A stretch of DNA of 64,000 bases from Ch67 sp964491665 (GCA_964491665.1 CAZBII010000003.1:1-64000); one strand, 5' to 3'. Numbered from the stretch's first letter, positions 8,458 through 17,167 are shown. The notes: generated by a model not told the origin, from the sequence alone. Made by a program: numbers and translations.

Positions 8458-9432
8458 TCAGGACGATTTCGGCCGGTTCAGTCCCACCAGTTCCTGCCGT
8501 CCCAGAATCAGTTGCGTCAGCTGCCGCGTCATCCAGTTGGCAGACCTGCCTTCCAGCCGCCGCTTCGCTTCCACATAGGACGGACCATAGCGCAGCAGCG
8601 ACGGCACCAGCGGCTCGGCCATACTCACCACCCGCCGTCCCTGCCGGAACAGGAACTGCTCCTGCCTGCCCCAGGGTAAACCAAATTCGTCGCGCAGACG
8701 GGGCGGCAGAGTCGCCGCCGTCACCAGCGACAGCCAGGCCATCGCCGGCGTCAGCACCGCATGCAGCGGATCGAACAGAAAGCCGGCCAGTTCGCGCGTG
8801 GCATCGGTCACCGCCAGCTGGTCGGACTCCCACATGCGGCGGTTGTATTCCATGAACTCATCCCAGTTGGGCGGCAGGATGTCATCGGGAATGCCAAACA
8901 TGTAGGCGAACAGACGGGTTTCTTCGTAAAAGCGGTTTTTCTCGTCGCGGGACAGCGGCCCCTTGAACAGCTCGTGCATCATCACCGTGGTGTCCCACAG
9001 CGTTGCATGCACCCACAGCATCGCGTGCGCCTCATTGGCCTGATAGGCACTGCCCTGCGCAAACGCACCGGCGTTCTCCGCCATCTGCCCCTGCACACGC
9101 CGATGCACATTGTGCACGACGCGCGCCTGCTTCTGCGCCTGCTCCAGACTGCCGTAGACTATGGAAATGACCGTGGTGAACGTGCGCTTGGCTCGGCCGA
9201 GGGGATCTTCGCGGGTGCGGGAGTGCTGGTTGACGCCGCGCGTTACCCAGGGATGGGCAATCTGCAGCAGGAGTGCGCGACCGGAACCGTGCGCACCAAA
9301 CAGCGCATGTTTCGACAGGCGCCACATCATCGAATCCGGGCCAAACAATCCCTGGCGCGGGTCAGCCACTTTCGAAGCTGCCACTGCCAACTGCTCTTCA
9401 AACATATCCCTTGAAATCGCCAGCGTGTTCAT
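8458..9432 (-). CDS. MpaB/Lcp-type oxygenase (DUF2236)
   Basis: This 324-residue protein belongs to the DUF2236 family, which contains the latex-clearing protein Lcp and the fungal MpaB oxygenase that cleaves a farnesyl side chain. The family signature is visible: RVVHNVHRRVQG (His107, His110), SAYQANEAHAMLWVHATL (Tyr130, His142). Family members bind a b-type heme through a histidine and cleave isoprenoid C=C bonds or related substrates. No signal peptide is seen, so the protein is probably cytoplasmic, unlike Lcp. It is adjacent to two RoxA-like cytochromes, an unrelated fold with the same type of chemistry. It ends against a shared terminator. Confidence 0.8.
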   Translation of the reverse strand: MNTLAISRDMFEEQLAVAASKVADPRQGLFGPDSMMWRLSKHALFGAHGSGRALLLQIAHPWVTRGVNQHSRTREDPLGRAKRTFTTVISIVYGSLEQAQKQARVVHNVHRRVQGQMAENAGAFAQGSAYQANEAHAMLWVHATLWDTTVMMHELFKGPLSRDEKNRFYEETRLFAYMFGIPDDILPPNWDEFMEYNRRMWESDQLAVTDATRELAGFLFDPLHAVLTPAMAWLSLVTAATLPPRLRDEFGLPWGRQEQFLFRQGRRVVSMAEPLVPSLLRYGPSYVEAKRRLEGRSANWMTRQLTQLILGRQELVGLNRPKSS

Positions 9433-9548
9433 CGTCTACCTGCCTGCGTAAAAACGGGATTACAACAGGTAGAAGTCTAGTCGCTCCGTGGCGGAATACT
9501 GGCCGGCGCCAACCGCTGATTGCGACCCGCGCAGAAATCGCAGTCACA

Positions 9549-9574
9549 AAAAAACCGCCCGCAGGCGGTTTTTT
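9549..9574 (-). terminator. Terminator after the ferredoxin gene
   Basis: The stem AAAAAACCGCC / GGCGGTTTTTT with a 4-nt loop lies 22 bp downstream of the ferredoxin stop codon on the minus strand. Confidence 0.85.
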
Positions 9575-9596
9575 CAGGGCTGGCCGGCAGTTGGCT

Positions 9597-9917
9597 TCAG
9601 TAGCACTGCTTGGCGATGGTGACCGCCATGCCGTCCATGTCGTCGCTCACGATCACCTGGCAGGACAGGCGCGAGGTCGGCTGGAAATAATCGGTGCTGG
9701 TCACCAGCTGGTTTTCGTCCTCGCTGCGATCACCCAGTTTGTCGAACCAGCTGGCTTCCAGATACACATGGCAGGTGGAACAGGAACAGACGCCACCGCA
9801 GACCGCTTCGATATCGCTGTAGCCGTTGTCGCGCAGCGCTTCCATCAGGGTTTCGCCGCTCTTGGCGTTCAGCGTGGATACTTTTCCGGACAGGTCGGTG
9901 ACTTGAATAACAAACAT
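9597..9917 (-). CDS. [2Fe-2S] ferredoxin (adrenodoxin/putidaredoxin type)
   Basis: This 106-residue electron carrier is the expected partner of the P450. The cluster ligands are visible as C-x5-C-x2-C (Cys40, Cys46, Cys49) plus Cys86 in LSCQV; an extra Cys44 lies inside the loop. An in-frame ATG exists at 9932, but that ATG overlaps a GGAG ribosome site located 9 nt before ATG 9917, so the downstream start is preferred. It is divergent from the ferredoxin reductase, with a shared GTATAC operator between them. Confidence 0.92.
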   Translation of the reverse strand: MFVIQVTDLSGKVSTLNAKSGETLMEALRDNGYSDIEAVCGGVCSCSTCHVYLEASWFDKLGDRSEDENQLVTSTDYFQPTSRLSCQVIVSDDMDGMAVTIAKQCY

Positions 9918-10040
9918 AATCTTTAACTCCATCGATTCTTGTTAGAGATGAAACGGGATTGGTACAGTTAACCCGGCGAAATAACGTCAGACACCCGTTA
10001 TTACCACACGAAAAAAAAGGAATCAGAGCTTGATTCTGGA

Positions 10041-10055
10041 GTATACACCGTATAC
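10041..10055. promoter_or_regulatory. GTATAC-N3-GTATAC operator, copy 2
   Basis: GTATACACCGTATAC is an inverted repeat of a self-complementary hexamer with a 3-bp spacer. It lies in the 246-bp gap between the divergent ferredoxin and reductase genes. It matches the site at 1453-1467 in 14 of 15 positions on the opposite strand. TTGATT (10030-10035) and TATACT (10051-10056) flank it as possible promoter boxes. Confidence 0.55.
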
Positions 10056-10163
10056 TTTATGGCAAACAAAAGCAAGCAGCAATCGTGTCAAAAACCGTAA
10101 CGGTGCTGCACATATTTCATACCGCTCACAAGACACAACTGGCAGTTCTGCAGGGGAAAATCC

Positions 10164-11405
10164 ATGACGTCGGAAAATCAGGTTTGCATCATCATTGGCG
10201 CCAGTCACGCAGGCGCCCAACTGGCCACCAGCCTGCGCAAGGAAGGCTGGACCGGCCGCATTCTGGTGCTGGGTGACGAGCCCATCCAGCCCTATCACCG
10301 CCCGCCCCTGTCCAAGGCCCTGCTGATGGGCGAGAAAACCGCCGACCAGATCGAAATCTTCAAACCTGCCGTGTATGAAAAAGCCAATGTGGAATTCCGC
10401 CTGAATGTGCGCGTGGAAAAAATCGATCGTGCCGGCAGGAAACTGTTCCTGCAGAACGGCGAAACCCTGTCCTACGACAAGCTGGCACTGTGCACCGGCG
10501 CCCGCGTGCGCAAGCTGGACATTCCCGGCGCGCAGCTGAAAGGCGTGCATTACATCCGCACCCTGGCCGACGCCCAGGCGGTGCAGGCCGACGTGAAACC
10601 CGGCGGCAAGGCGGTGATTGTGGGTGGCGGCTACATCGGCCTGGAAACCGCTGCCTCGCTGCGCAAACTGGGCATGGAAGTGACGGTACTGGAAATGATG
10701 AACCGCGTGCTGGAACGGGTGACCGCGCCGGAACTGTCCACCTACTACACCGACCTGCACCAGCGTCACGGCGTGAAGATCGTCACCAGCGCGCAGGCGC
10801 TGGAACTGCTTGGCAGCGAGCGCGTGCAGCAGGTGGTGTGCAATGAAAACCGCGTGCTGGACGCGGATCTGGTGATCATTGGCATCGGCGTGATTCCCAA
10901 CACCGAACTGGCGGCGGACGCCGGCCTGCAGATCGAGAACGGCGTGGTGGTGGATGAATTCGCCATGACCTCCGACCCGGATATCGCCGCCGCTGGCGAC
11001 TGCACCTTCCATCCCAACGATGTGCTGGGCTACAAGTTGCGGCTGGAATCCGTGCCCAACGCCATGGAGCAGGCCAAAACCGCTGCCGCCTCGCTGTGCG
11101 GACTGCAAAAAGCCTATCACGCGCTGCCCTGGTTCTGGTCCGACCAGTACAACGCCAAGCTGCAGATCGCCGGCATGAATCGCGGTTACGAACGCGTCGT
11201 CATTCGCGGCGTTCCGTCCAGCGACCAGTTCGTCGCCTGGTACCTGAAAGGCAAGCAGGTGATCGCCGCCGACTGCATCAACTCCGCCAAGGAATTCATG
11301 CAGGCGAAGAAAATCATCGCGCAGAAAATCGAACTCAGTGACGCCGACCTGGCCAACCCGGCCGTGGATCTGGCGGCGCTGACCGGGGCTCCCGCCGCCG
11401 CCTGA
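10164..11405 (+). CDS. NAD(P)H-ferredoxin reductase (putidaredoxin reductase type)
   Basis: This 413-residue FAD flavoprotein passes electrons from NAD(P)H to the neighbouring ferredoxin. The FAD-binding segment IIIGASHAGAQLA is at the N-terminus, the NAD-binding segment VIVGGGYIGLETA near residue 152, and the second FAD motif ends in AAAGDC. The YHRPPLSK stretch is typical of rubredoxin- and ferredoxin-reductases of oxygenase systems. It completes a three-component P450 system with the genes at 2283 and 9597. A GGGGAAAATCC stretch precedes ATG 10164. Confidence 0.92.
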   Translation: MTSENQVCIIIGASHAGAQLATSLRKEGWTGRILVLGDEPIQPYHRPPLSKALLMGEKTADQIEIFKPAVYEKANVEFRLNVRVEKIDRAGRKLFLQNGETLSYDKLALCTGARVRKLDIPGAQLKGVHYIRTLADAQAVQADVKPGGKAVIVGGGYIGLETAASLRKLGMEVTVLEMMNRVLERVTAPELSTYYTDLHQRHGVKIVTSAQALELLGSERVQQVVCNENRVLDADLVIIGIGVIPNTELAADAGLQIENGVVVDEFAMTSDPDIAAAGDCTFHPNDVLGYKLRLESVPNAMEQAKTAAASLCGLQKAYHALPWFWSDQYNAKLQIAGMNRGYERVVIRGVPSSDQFVAWYLKGKQVIAADCINSAKEFMQAKKIIAQKIELSDADLANPAVDLAALTGAPAAA

Positions 11406-11434
11406 TTTCCCTGCCAAAATCCCTCACCAGACCC

Positions 11435-11468
11435 AATATGCACTAATATTGCAATATTAGTGCATATT
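11435..11468. promoter_or_regulatory. 34-bp perfect palindrome (site B) before the hydratase-aldolase operon
   Basis: Both arms read AATATGCACTAATATTG from the outside in, making 34 bp of perfect dyad symmetry. Three TGCA cores are centred at 11440.5, 11451.5 and 11462.5, exactly 11 bp apart. They resemble two overlapping copies of the TTGCAA-type site seen at 1409, 17168 and 17370. It lies 59 bp before ATG 11528. It has no GC-rich stem, so an operator is more likely than a terminator. Confidence 0.55.
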
Positions 11469-11527
11469 TTTTATACTCGCCGGAAAAGCCACTTCATAAC
11501 GACAAAAAACACCACGAGGGAATTCCC

Positions 11528-12496
11528 ATGTCGGACCCCGCAGTTGCGGCCCTGCTGGAGCAGGTCAAGCCGCTGGTCAATCGCCGCGTCGGCCCCTATA
11601 TCGGCTGGAACCCGGTCACCCGCACCCAGATCTGGCAATGGTGCATGGCCATGGGCGACCAGAACCCGCTCTATCTCGACGACGAATACCGCAGCGCCAA
11701 CACGGATTTCAGCGGCGCCGTCGCTCCGCCCACCATGATGCAGATGTGGACCATGCGCGCGGTGAATGGCGATCACGGCCCCGGCTCCACCCGGCAGAAT
11801 CCCTACGAAATTCTCAAGATCATGGAGCAGCACGGTTTCGCCGGCGTGATGGCGGTGAGCTACGACCAGACCTTCCACCGCTATCTGCAGGAAGGCGACC
11901 ACGTCACTTCTTACAGCACCATCGTCAATATTTCCGACCTGAAAACCACTGGCCTCGGCAAAGGTTTTTTCGTCACCGAGAAAGCGGAATTCGTCGACCA
12001 GAATGAAAAAGTGTTTGCGGAAGCACTGATCACTTATTTTCAGTATCAAACCGCGCCGAAACAGCCGGGCGCAAAGAAAGCCAGCGCGCCGGGCAAGATC
12101 AACCGCGTGCATCCGGTGGAAAACCAGGACACGCAGCATTTCTGGCAAGGACTGCGCGACGGCAAGCTGCTGATCCAGCGCTGCAAGAGCTGCAGCACGC
12201 TGCGTCATCCGCCGCAGCCGATGTGCGAGAAGTGCCAGTCGCTGCAGTGGGACACCATCGAATCCGCCGGCAAGGGCAGCGTGTACACGTTCACCGTCAT
12301 GCACTATCCGGAGATTCCGCCATTCGATTATCCCAACGTGATCGTGCTGGTGGATCTGGACGAAGGCGTGCGCATCGTGTCGCAGATGATCGACGTGAAA
12401 CCGGGCGACGTGCAGATCGGCATGCCGGTCGCGATGCAGATCAAAGAAGTGCAGGACGGCATGTCGCTGCCCCTGTTCCGTCCGGTAGCGCAGTGA
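11528..12496 (+). CDS. ChsH2-like protein: MaoC hot-dog domain fused to DUF35 (zinc ribbon + OB-fold)
   Basis: This 322-residue protein has an N-terminal MaoC/FAS1-type hydratase-like domain (about 1-170) and a C-terminal DUF35 domain. The zinc ribbon is formed by C219-x2-C222 and C233-x2-C236, followed by an OB-fold. This is the architecture of actinobacterial ChsH2, which forms the enoyl-CoA hydratase with ChsH1 and docks the aldolase Ltp2 through DUF35. The usual catalytic His of the MaoC motif is replaced in NPLYLDD, as expected for the structural subunit. It is the first gene of a five-gene operon, and the downstream genes encode the two expected partners. Confidence 0.85.
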   Translation: MSDPAVAALLEQVKPLVNRRVGPYIGWNPVTRTQIWQWCMAMGDQNPLYLDDEYRSANTDFSGAVAPPTMMQMWTMRAVNGDHGPGSTRQNPYEILKIMEQHGFAGVMAVSYDQTFHRYLQEGDHVTSYSTIVNISDLKTTGLGKGFFVTEKAEFVDQNEKVFAEALITYFQYQTAPKQPGAKKASAPGKINRVHPVENQDTQHFWQGLRDGKLLIQRCKSCSTLRHPPQPMCEKCQSLQWDTIESAGKGSVYTFTVMHYPEIPPFDYPNVIVLVDLDEGVRIVSQMIDVKPGDVQIGMPVAMQIKEVQDGMSLPLFRPVAQ

Positions 12497-12506
12497 GGAT
12501 TCGCCC

Positions 12507-12944
12507 ATGACCGCATTCAAGAACCTGCAGGCTTCCCAACTCAGCGTCGGCGACAAACTGCCGGAATTTTCCCTGCCGATCACCGCGCGACTGGTGGTGT
12601 CTGCCGCCATCGCGTCGCAGGATTTCCAGGACGTGCATCACGACAAGGCCGCCGCGCAGGAAAAAGGCACGCCGGATATTTTCATGAACATTCTTTCCAC
12701 CAACGGATTTGTCGGCCGCTATCTCACCGACTGGGCCGGCCCCGGCAGTCGCATCAAGAAAATCCGCTTCAATCTGGGCGCGCCCAATTATCCCGGCGAC
12801 ACCATGGTCATGAGCGGTGAAGTAAAGGAACTCACGCAGGAAAACGGTTACACCCTCGTGCATCTGGATTTTCGCGGCAAGAACGGCATGGGCAATCACG
12901 TCAGCGGCAGCGCGGTGGTGCAACTGGCAGGAGAATCAGCATGA
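12507..12944 (+). CDS. ChsH1-like MaoC enoyl-CoA hydratase subunit
   Basis: This 145-residue single hot-dog protein keeps the hydratase-2 type motif (DFQDVHHDKAAAQ, with Asp and His), so it is the probable catalytic partner of the preceding MaoC-DUF35 protein. The reaction would be hydration of a 2-enoyl-CoA to a 3-hydroxyacyl-CoA before carbon-carbon cleavage. It starts 10 bp after the preceding gene and overlaps the next by 4 bp (ATGA), consistent with translational coupling. Confidence 0.82.
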   Translation: MTAFKNLQASQLSVGDKLPEFSLPITARLVVSAAIASQDFQDVHHDKAAAQEKGTPDIFMNILSTNGFVGRYLTDWAGPGSRIKKIRFNLGAPNYPGDTMVMSGEVKELTQENGYTLVHLDFRGKNGMGNHVSGSAVVQLAGESA

Positions 12945-14116
12945 GCGCAACACTCTCGCGCAAGGCCGCCATCGTCGGCATCGGCGCCACGGAATTTTCC
13001 AAGGACTCCGGCCGCACCGAAATGCAGCTGGCACTGGAAGCAGTGAAAGCTGCGCTGGATGACGCCGGCCTGAAAGGCAGCGACATCGACGGCATGGCCA
13101 GCTTCAGCATGGATCACAACTGGGAAAATGAAATCCTGCGCCAAGTCGGCGGCAAGGAACTGAAGTTTTTCTCGCGCACGGAATTCGGCGGCGGCGCGGC
13201 CTGCGGTCCGTTCGTGCATGCGGCCACGGCGATTGCCGCCGGCCTGTGCGACACGGTTGTCATCTACCGCGCGCTGAATGAACGCTCCGGTCTGCGTTTC
13301 GGCGCCGGCCAGCTGTTCAGCACCAGCCCGCTCGATCCCAACATCATCAATTTCAGCCACTACTTCCCGTACGGCTTCATGACACCGGCGGCCTGGATCG
13401 CTTTCAGCGCCCGCCGTTACATGCACGAATTCGGCGCCACCAGCGAAGACTTCGGCCGCGTCGCTGTCGCCATGCGCGATTTCGCCGCCACCAATCCCAA
13501 CGCGTTTTTCTACAACAAGCCGATCACGCTGGAAGAGCACCAGAAGTCGCGCATGATCGCCGATCCGCTGCGTCTGCTGGACTGCTGCCAGGAAAGCGAC
13601 GGCGCGGTGGCGTTTGTGGTGACGTCGGTGGAAAAAGCCCGGCACCTGCAGAACACGCCCGCCGTAATCGCCAGCGCACGCCAGAGCATCGTCAGCACCA
13701 CGCGCATGATGACGCCCTTCTACGGCGAATCGATTTCCGGCATTCCCGAATTCGACGCCTGCGCCGATGACATTTACGGCATGGCCGGATTGTCACCCGC
13801 CGACATTGACATGGCCTGCCTGTACGATCATTTTTCCCCGTGGGTATTGCCGCAGCTGGAAGCGTTCGGTTTCTGCAAGCGCGGCGAGGCGAAGGATTTC
13901 GTGAAAGACGGCCACATCGGTCGCGGCGGAAAACTGCCCGTGAATACCCATGGTGGCCAACTGGGCGAAGCCTACATCCACGGCATGAACGGCATTGCCG
14001 AAGCCGTGCGGCAGATTCGCGGCACGTCCGTGAACCAGGTGGCCGATGTCAAACATGTGCTGGTCACCGCAGGCGCAGGCGTGCCCACCGGTGCCGCCAT
14101 TCTGGAAAAAGGCTGA
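12941..14116 (+). CDS. Ltp2-like thiolase-fold aldolase (SCP-x/lipid-transfer family)
   Basis: This 391-residue protein of the SCP-x thiolase family corresponds by position and partners to Ltp2, the retro-aldolase that removes the last side-chain fragment in sterol degradation. The C-terminal part shows LYDHFSP, LEAFGFC, PVNTHGGQLGEAYIHG. The position that is usually His in thiolases (GHPxG) reads AYIHG, which fits Ltp2-type aldolases where tyrosines replace thiolase catalytic residues. A GGAACG cysteine is present in the N-terminal half, so residual thiolase activity is not excluded. The substrate is unknown. Confidence 0.8.
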   Translation: MSATLSRKAAIVGIGATEFSKDSGRTEMQLALEAVKAALDDAGLKGSDIDGMASFSMDHNWENEILRQVGGKELKFFSRTEFGGGAACGPFVHAATAIAAGLCDTVVIYRALNERSGLRFGAGQLFSTSPLDPNIINFSHYFPYGFMTPAAWIAFSARRYMHEFGATSEDFGRVAVAMRDFAATNPNAFFYNKPITLEEHQKSRMIADPLRLLDCCQESDGAVAFVVTSVEKARHLQNTPAVIASARQSIVSTTRMMTPFYGESISGIPEFDACADDIYGMAGLSPADIDMACLYDHFSPWVLPQLEAFGFCKRGEAKDFVKDGHIGRGGKLPVNTHGGQLGEAYIHGMNGIAEAVRQIRGTSVNQVADVKHVLVTAGAGVPTGAAILEKG

Positions 14117-14120
14117 ACGC

Positions 14121-14588
14121 GTGACAGATTACACCGGCAACACCCTTCTCACTCCCGAAGGCTTCGAACCCGGCCGTAGCCCCTACGGCAAGCTGATCGG
14201 CCCGCTGCTGTACCGGCGCGACACCGACGCCGAGGGCCGGCGCAAGGGCATCGTCGGCATCAACCTGAAGGAGCACCACATCGGCGGCAACGGCCGTGGC
14301 CACGGCGGCCTGCTGCTGACGCTGCTGGACGAGGCGATGGGCATGAATGCCTATCTGCAGAAGGATGGCGTTCCCACCGTCACCGTGTCGATGAGCGTGA
14401 ACTTCATTGCCGCCACCCTGCCGGGGGAATTTCTCTACGCCACCGCCGAAGTCACCCAGATCACCAAGACACTGGCGTTCATGGAAGGCAAGGCGTTCTG
14501 CGGCGGCAAGCTGGTGGGCACCGGCAGCGGCGTGTGGAAATACCTGCACTCCACCCGCCTGCAGCAGCAGGCACAACAGCAGCAGTAA
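14121..14588 (+). CDS. PaaI-type hot-dog acyl-CoA thioesterase
   Basis: This 155-residue single hot-dog protein has the PaaI signature GHGGLLLTLLDEAMG. It hydrolyses an acyl- or aryl-CoA, probably releasing CoA from stalled intermediates of this operon. No usable ATG fits the operon: GTG 14121 begins 4 bp after the aldolase stop codon and keeps the whole domain. The upstream ATG at 14046 would overlap the aldolase deeply. The C-terminus ends in a glutamine-rich tail (QQQAQQQQ). Confidence 0.8.
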   Translation: MTDYTGNTLLTPEGFEPGRSPYGKLIGPLLYRRDTDAEGRRKGIVGINLKEHHIGGNGRGHGGLLLTLLDEAMGMNAYLQKDGVPTVTVSMSVNFIAATLPGEFLYATAEVTQITKTLAFMEGKAFCGGKLVGTGSGVWKYLHSTRLQQQAQQQQ

Positions 14589-14610
14589 TCCAGCACAGAC
14601 AGGAATTCCC

Positions 14611-15390
14611 ATGTTCGATTTCAGCCACAAGAGCGTCATCGTCACCGGCGGCACCAAGGGTGTCGGCTTCGGTGTCGCCCAGGCCTTTCTGGAAGCCGGG
14701 GCGCGCGTCTTCATCTGCGGCCGCAATGCCCCGGACGTGATGCCGCAGGGCAAGGGGAACACGGCGGAATTCATCGCCGCCGACGTGCGCAAGCCGGAGG
14801 AGTCGCAGCAGCTGATCGACACCGTGCTGACGCGCAGCGGCCGCCTGGATGTGCTGATCAACAACGCCGGTGGCAGTCCGCCGGTGGTGGCAGCCGACGC
14901 GCCCTACCGTCTCAGCGAATCCATCATCCGCCTCAACCTGATCGCCCCACTGATTCTGGCGCAGCAGGCCTATCACGCCATGCGCAAGACCGGCGGCGGC
15001 GCCATCGTCAACATCGCCAGCGTCTCCGGCGTGCGGCCGTCACCGGGCACGGCGGCCTATGGCGCAGCCAAGGCCGGCCTGATCAACCTCAGCCGCTCAC
15101 TGGCGCAGGAATGGGGCGTCGACAATATCCGCGTCAACGCCATCATTGCCGGACTCATCAAAACCGAAGCGGCGGAAGACCATTACGCCGGCGCCCGGGG
15201 CATCGCGCTGATCGAACAGTCGCTGCCAATGAAGCGCATGGCCAGCCCGCAGGACATCGCCAACGCCTGCCTGTTTCTGGCGGCGGACAGCTCGTCCTAC
15301 GTGAGTGGTGCGGCGCTGGAAGTGTACGGCGCCGGGGAACCGCCCAGCTTTCTGAAACTGGCGCAGGAAGCTCACGCGCTGTCGCAGTGA
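14611..15390 (+). CDS. Short-chain dehydrogenase/reductase
   Basis: This 259-residue classical SDR has the cofactor motif TGGTKGVG, the NNAG motif and the catalytic YGAAK (YxxxK) with an upstream serine in NIASVSG. It would oxidise or reduce a hydroxy/keto group of a pathway intermediate with NAD(P). ATG 14611 follows AGGAATTCCC; the longer frame starting at 14407 overlaps the thioesterase and is rejected. It is the last gene of the 11528-15390 operon and converges on a FadL-like gene. Confidence 0.88.
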   Translation: MFDFSHKSVIVTGGTKGVGFGVAQAFLEAGARVFICGRNAPDVMPQGKGNTAEFIAADVRKPEESQQLIDTVLTRSGRLDVLINNAGGSPPVVAADAPYRLSESIIRLNLIAPLILAQQAYHAMRKTGGGAIVNIASVSGVRPSPGTAAYGAAKAGLINLSRSLAQEWGVDNIRVNAIIAGLIKTEAAEDHYAGARGIALIEQSLPMKRMASPQDIANACLFLAADSSSYVSGAALEVYGAGEPPSFLKLAQEAHALSQ

Positions 15391-15406
15391 CAGCGCGCCA
15401 GGCAGA

Positions 15407-16990
15407 TCAGGGCAGACGGTACAGCGCGGAAAAGCTCAGCATCATCTGGGTGACGGCGGTTTCACCGGGGCAGCCGGTTTTCACCAGCTGGCCGGCGCGA
15501 CAGGTGGGCGTGTCCACCGGGTTGCCGTCGCCGTCATAAGGCTGGGCAATTTCGTAATCCACGGCGGCGTAATTGAAGCCGAGATCCCAGGTCCATTTGC
15601 CGGTGGTCAGCCCGTAGCCCAGATAGAAACTGTCCTGCTTGTCTGCCGGCGGCGGCGTGAACGGGTTGGAATACTCCGGCGGTGTGGCGCTGTTGCCGAC
15701 GCTGTATCCCATCCGCAGCTTCTGCCGGTCGGACAGCGAGTACTCCAGCCCAAAACTCCACAGGTACACGTCCTTCCAGTTCAGCACCTGCCCCAGCTTG
15801 GTAAGGCCTGACGCCTGGAACAGCGGTTCCTTCAGCACCACCATGAATTCCTTGTTGGCATCGGCCTGATACTGGTGCTTCCAGTCCGCGGCGAACATCA
15901 GCTTCGGCGTCACCTGCAGCGCCATTCCCAGTTCCACCGCCTGCGCGGCGTTCCAGGTCATTTCCGATTCGATATCGGTGGTCAGCCGGTTTGCCAGTCC
16001 GCCCAGGCTTTCATTGGACTGCGCCGCGAGCAGCGGGCCGATGGTGGGAATCGAGTTCAGCAGCGTCGCCAGTTCACCCAGGGTCAGGCCGCCCAGACTC
16101 TACATGGCCTGCTGGATCAGCAGGTTGGAATCCAGAAACAGCTGGGTGTCGCCTCGCATGGTGGTGGTGGTCTTGGAACGGTAGGTGGCCGCCACGCTGA
16201 AATAGGACGTCACGTCATAAGTCACCCCCAGCAGCACGCCGGGATTGCCCACCCCCCACATCTTCGATTCCACCTGGGCATAGCCCAGCCCGAACGAGCC
16301 CACCGGCGTCATCGGCCCGGTAAAGGCACCGGCGATGTCTTCGGAGGTGGTCTGCTCGAAAGTGCCGAACGGCAGACGGAAGGATATGCCCACGCGCAGG
16401 TCATCGGACACTTCATACGACACGGGAAACGCCAGTTCGAGCACCGCAATCTCCACGCGCTCGTCACGGCCAAAGGGCGGACAGAAATCGTTGTTGAGGG
16501 CTGCATTGTTCAGCACCGCCCCGCTGCCCGGCTGTATCTGCAGGACCTGGTCGAGCCGCGAAGTGCAGGGTTTGCCGGTGCCGTACTGCTCGACATCCTC
16601 AAAGCCACCGCCAAAACCGGTGGCAAAATACAGCGCCACCCCCATCGTCATGTCGTCGGACACGCGCTTCTGGTAGCCCTGCAACGGCAGCGGCGCAATG
16701 ATCCAGGGGGATTCCGTGACGTTCTCCGGCCCCGCAAACGAGCCTTTCAGCTTCACGAACAGCGCGGAGATATCGAACTGGTGCTGGGTGTCACGGGTGG
16801 AGGCCAGATTGGCCGGGTTGTGAAGAGCAGCGGCCGGACTGTCCAGATAGGCGATTCCCGCCCCGCCCATGCCGTGATTACGTGCATCATAGGTGCCTGG
16901 TGCTTCCGGATTGGCAAACCCCAGTACTGGCATGCCTGCGACGAGCAATACCCGCCAGCAGACTGGTTTCTTCTTGTTATGGAGATTCAT
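15407..16990 (-). pseudogene. FadL-type outer-membrane porin with in-frame amber codon
   Basis: The gene encodes a FadL/OmpP1-type beta-barrel for uptake of hydrophobic compounds. A signal peptide, then GMGGAGIAYLDSPAA and HNPANLA, mark the N-terminal hatch region. The reading frame runs 528 codons from ATG 16990 (chosen for the AGGA site; 17008 is an alternative), but codon 297 is TAG (16102-16100). After it the same frame continues with coherent barrel sequence (GMALQVTPKLMFAADW) to the stop at 15407. So this is a nonsense change, not a frameshift: a recent pseudogene, a suppressed codon or a sequencing error. A complete paralogue lies at 17591. Confidence 0.75.
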
Positions 16991-17167
16991 ACCCGCATCC
17001 TGTTTCAACCGGAAACGGAACGCCCTTGGTTATTGTTATGGCGATTTTTCCCTGCGTTCCGTGACTGCTGGCTCCGTCAACTGCGCGACGGCAAAACGGC
17101 TGCGATGGCTCGACAAGGCGGGAGGCAGCAACAGTCAGACTGGGATACTGCAGAATACGAAATATTT

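Noticed and set aside
10023..11417. 464-codon minus-strand frame over the ferredoxin reductase
   Set aside because: It is an antisense shadow of a clearly recognised gene, with His/Gln/Val-rich low-complexity translation.
11471..12610. 379-codon minus-strand frame over the hydratase operon
   Set aside because: It overlaps two recognised genes and the palindrome, and has no family resemblance.
15407..16990. Interpreting the FadL break as two separate genes or a frameshift
   Set aside because: Both parts are in the same frame with only one TAG between them, and the second part has no start codon with a ribosome site at its beginning.
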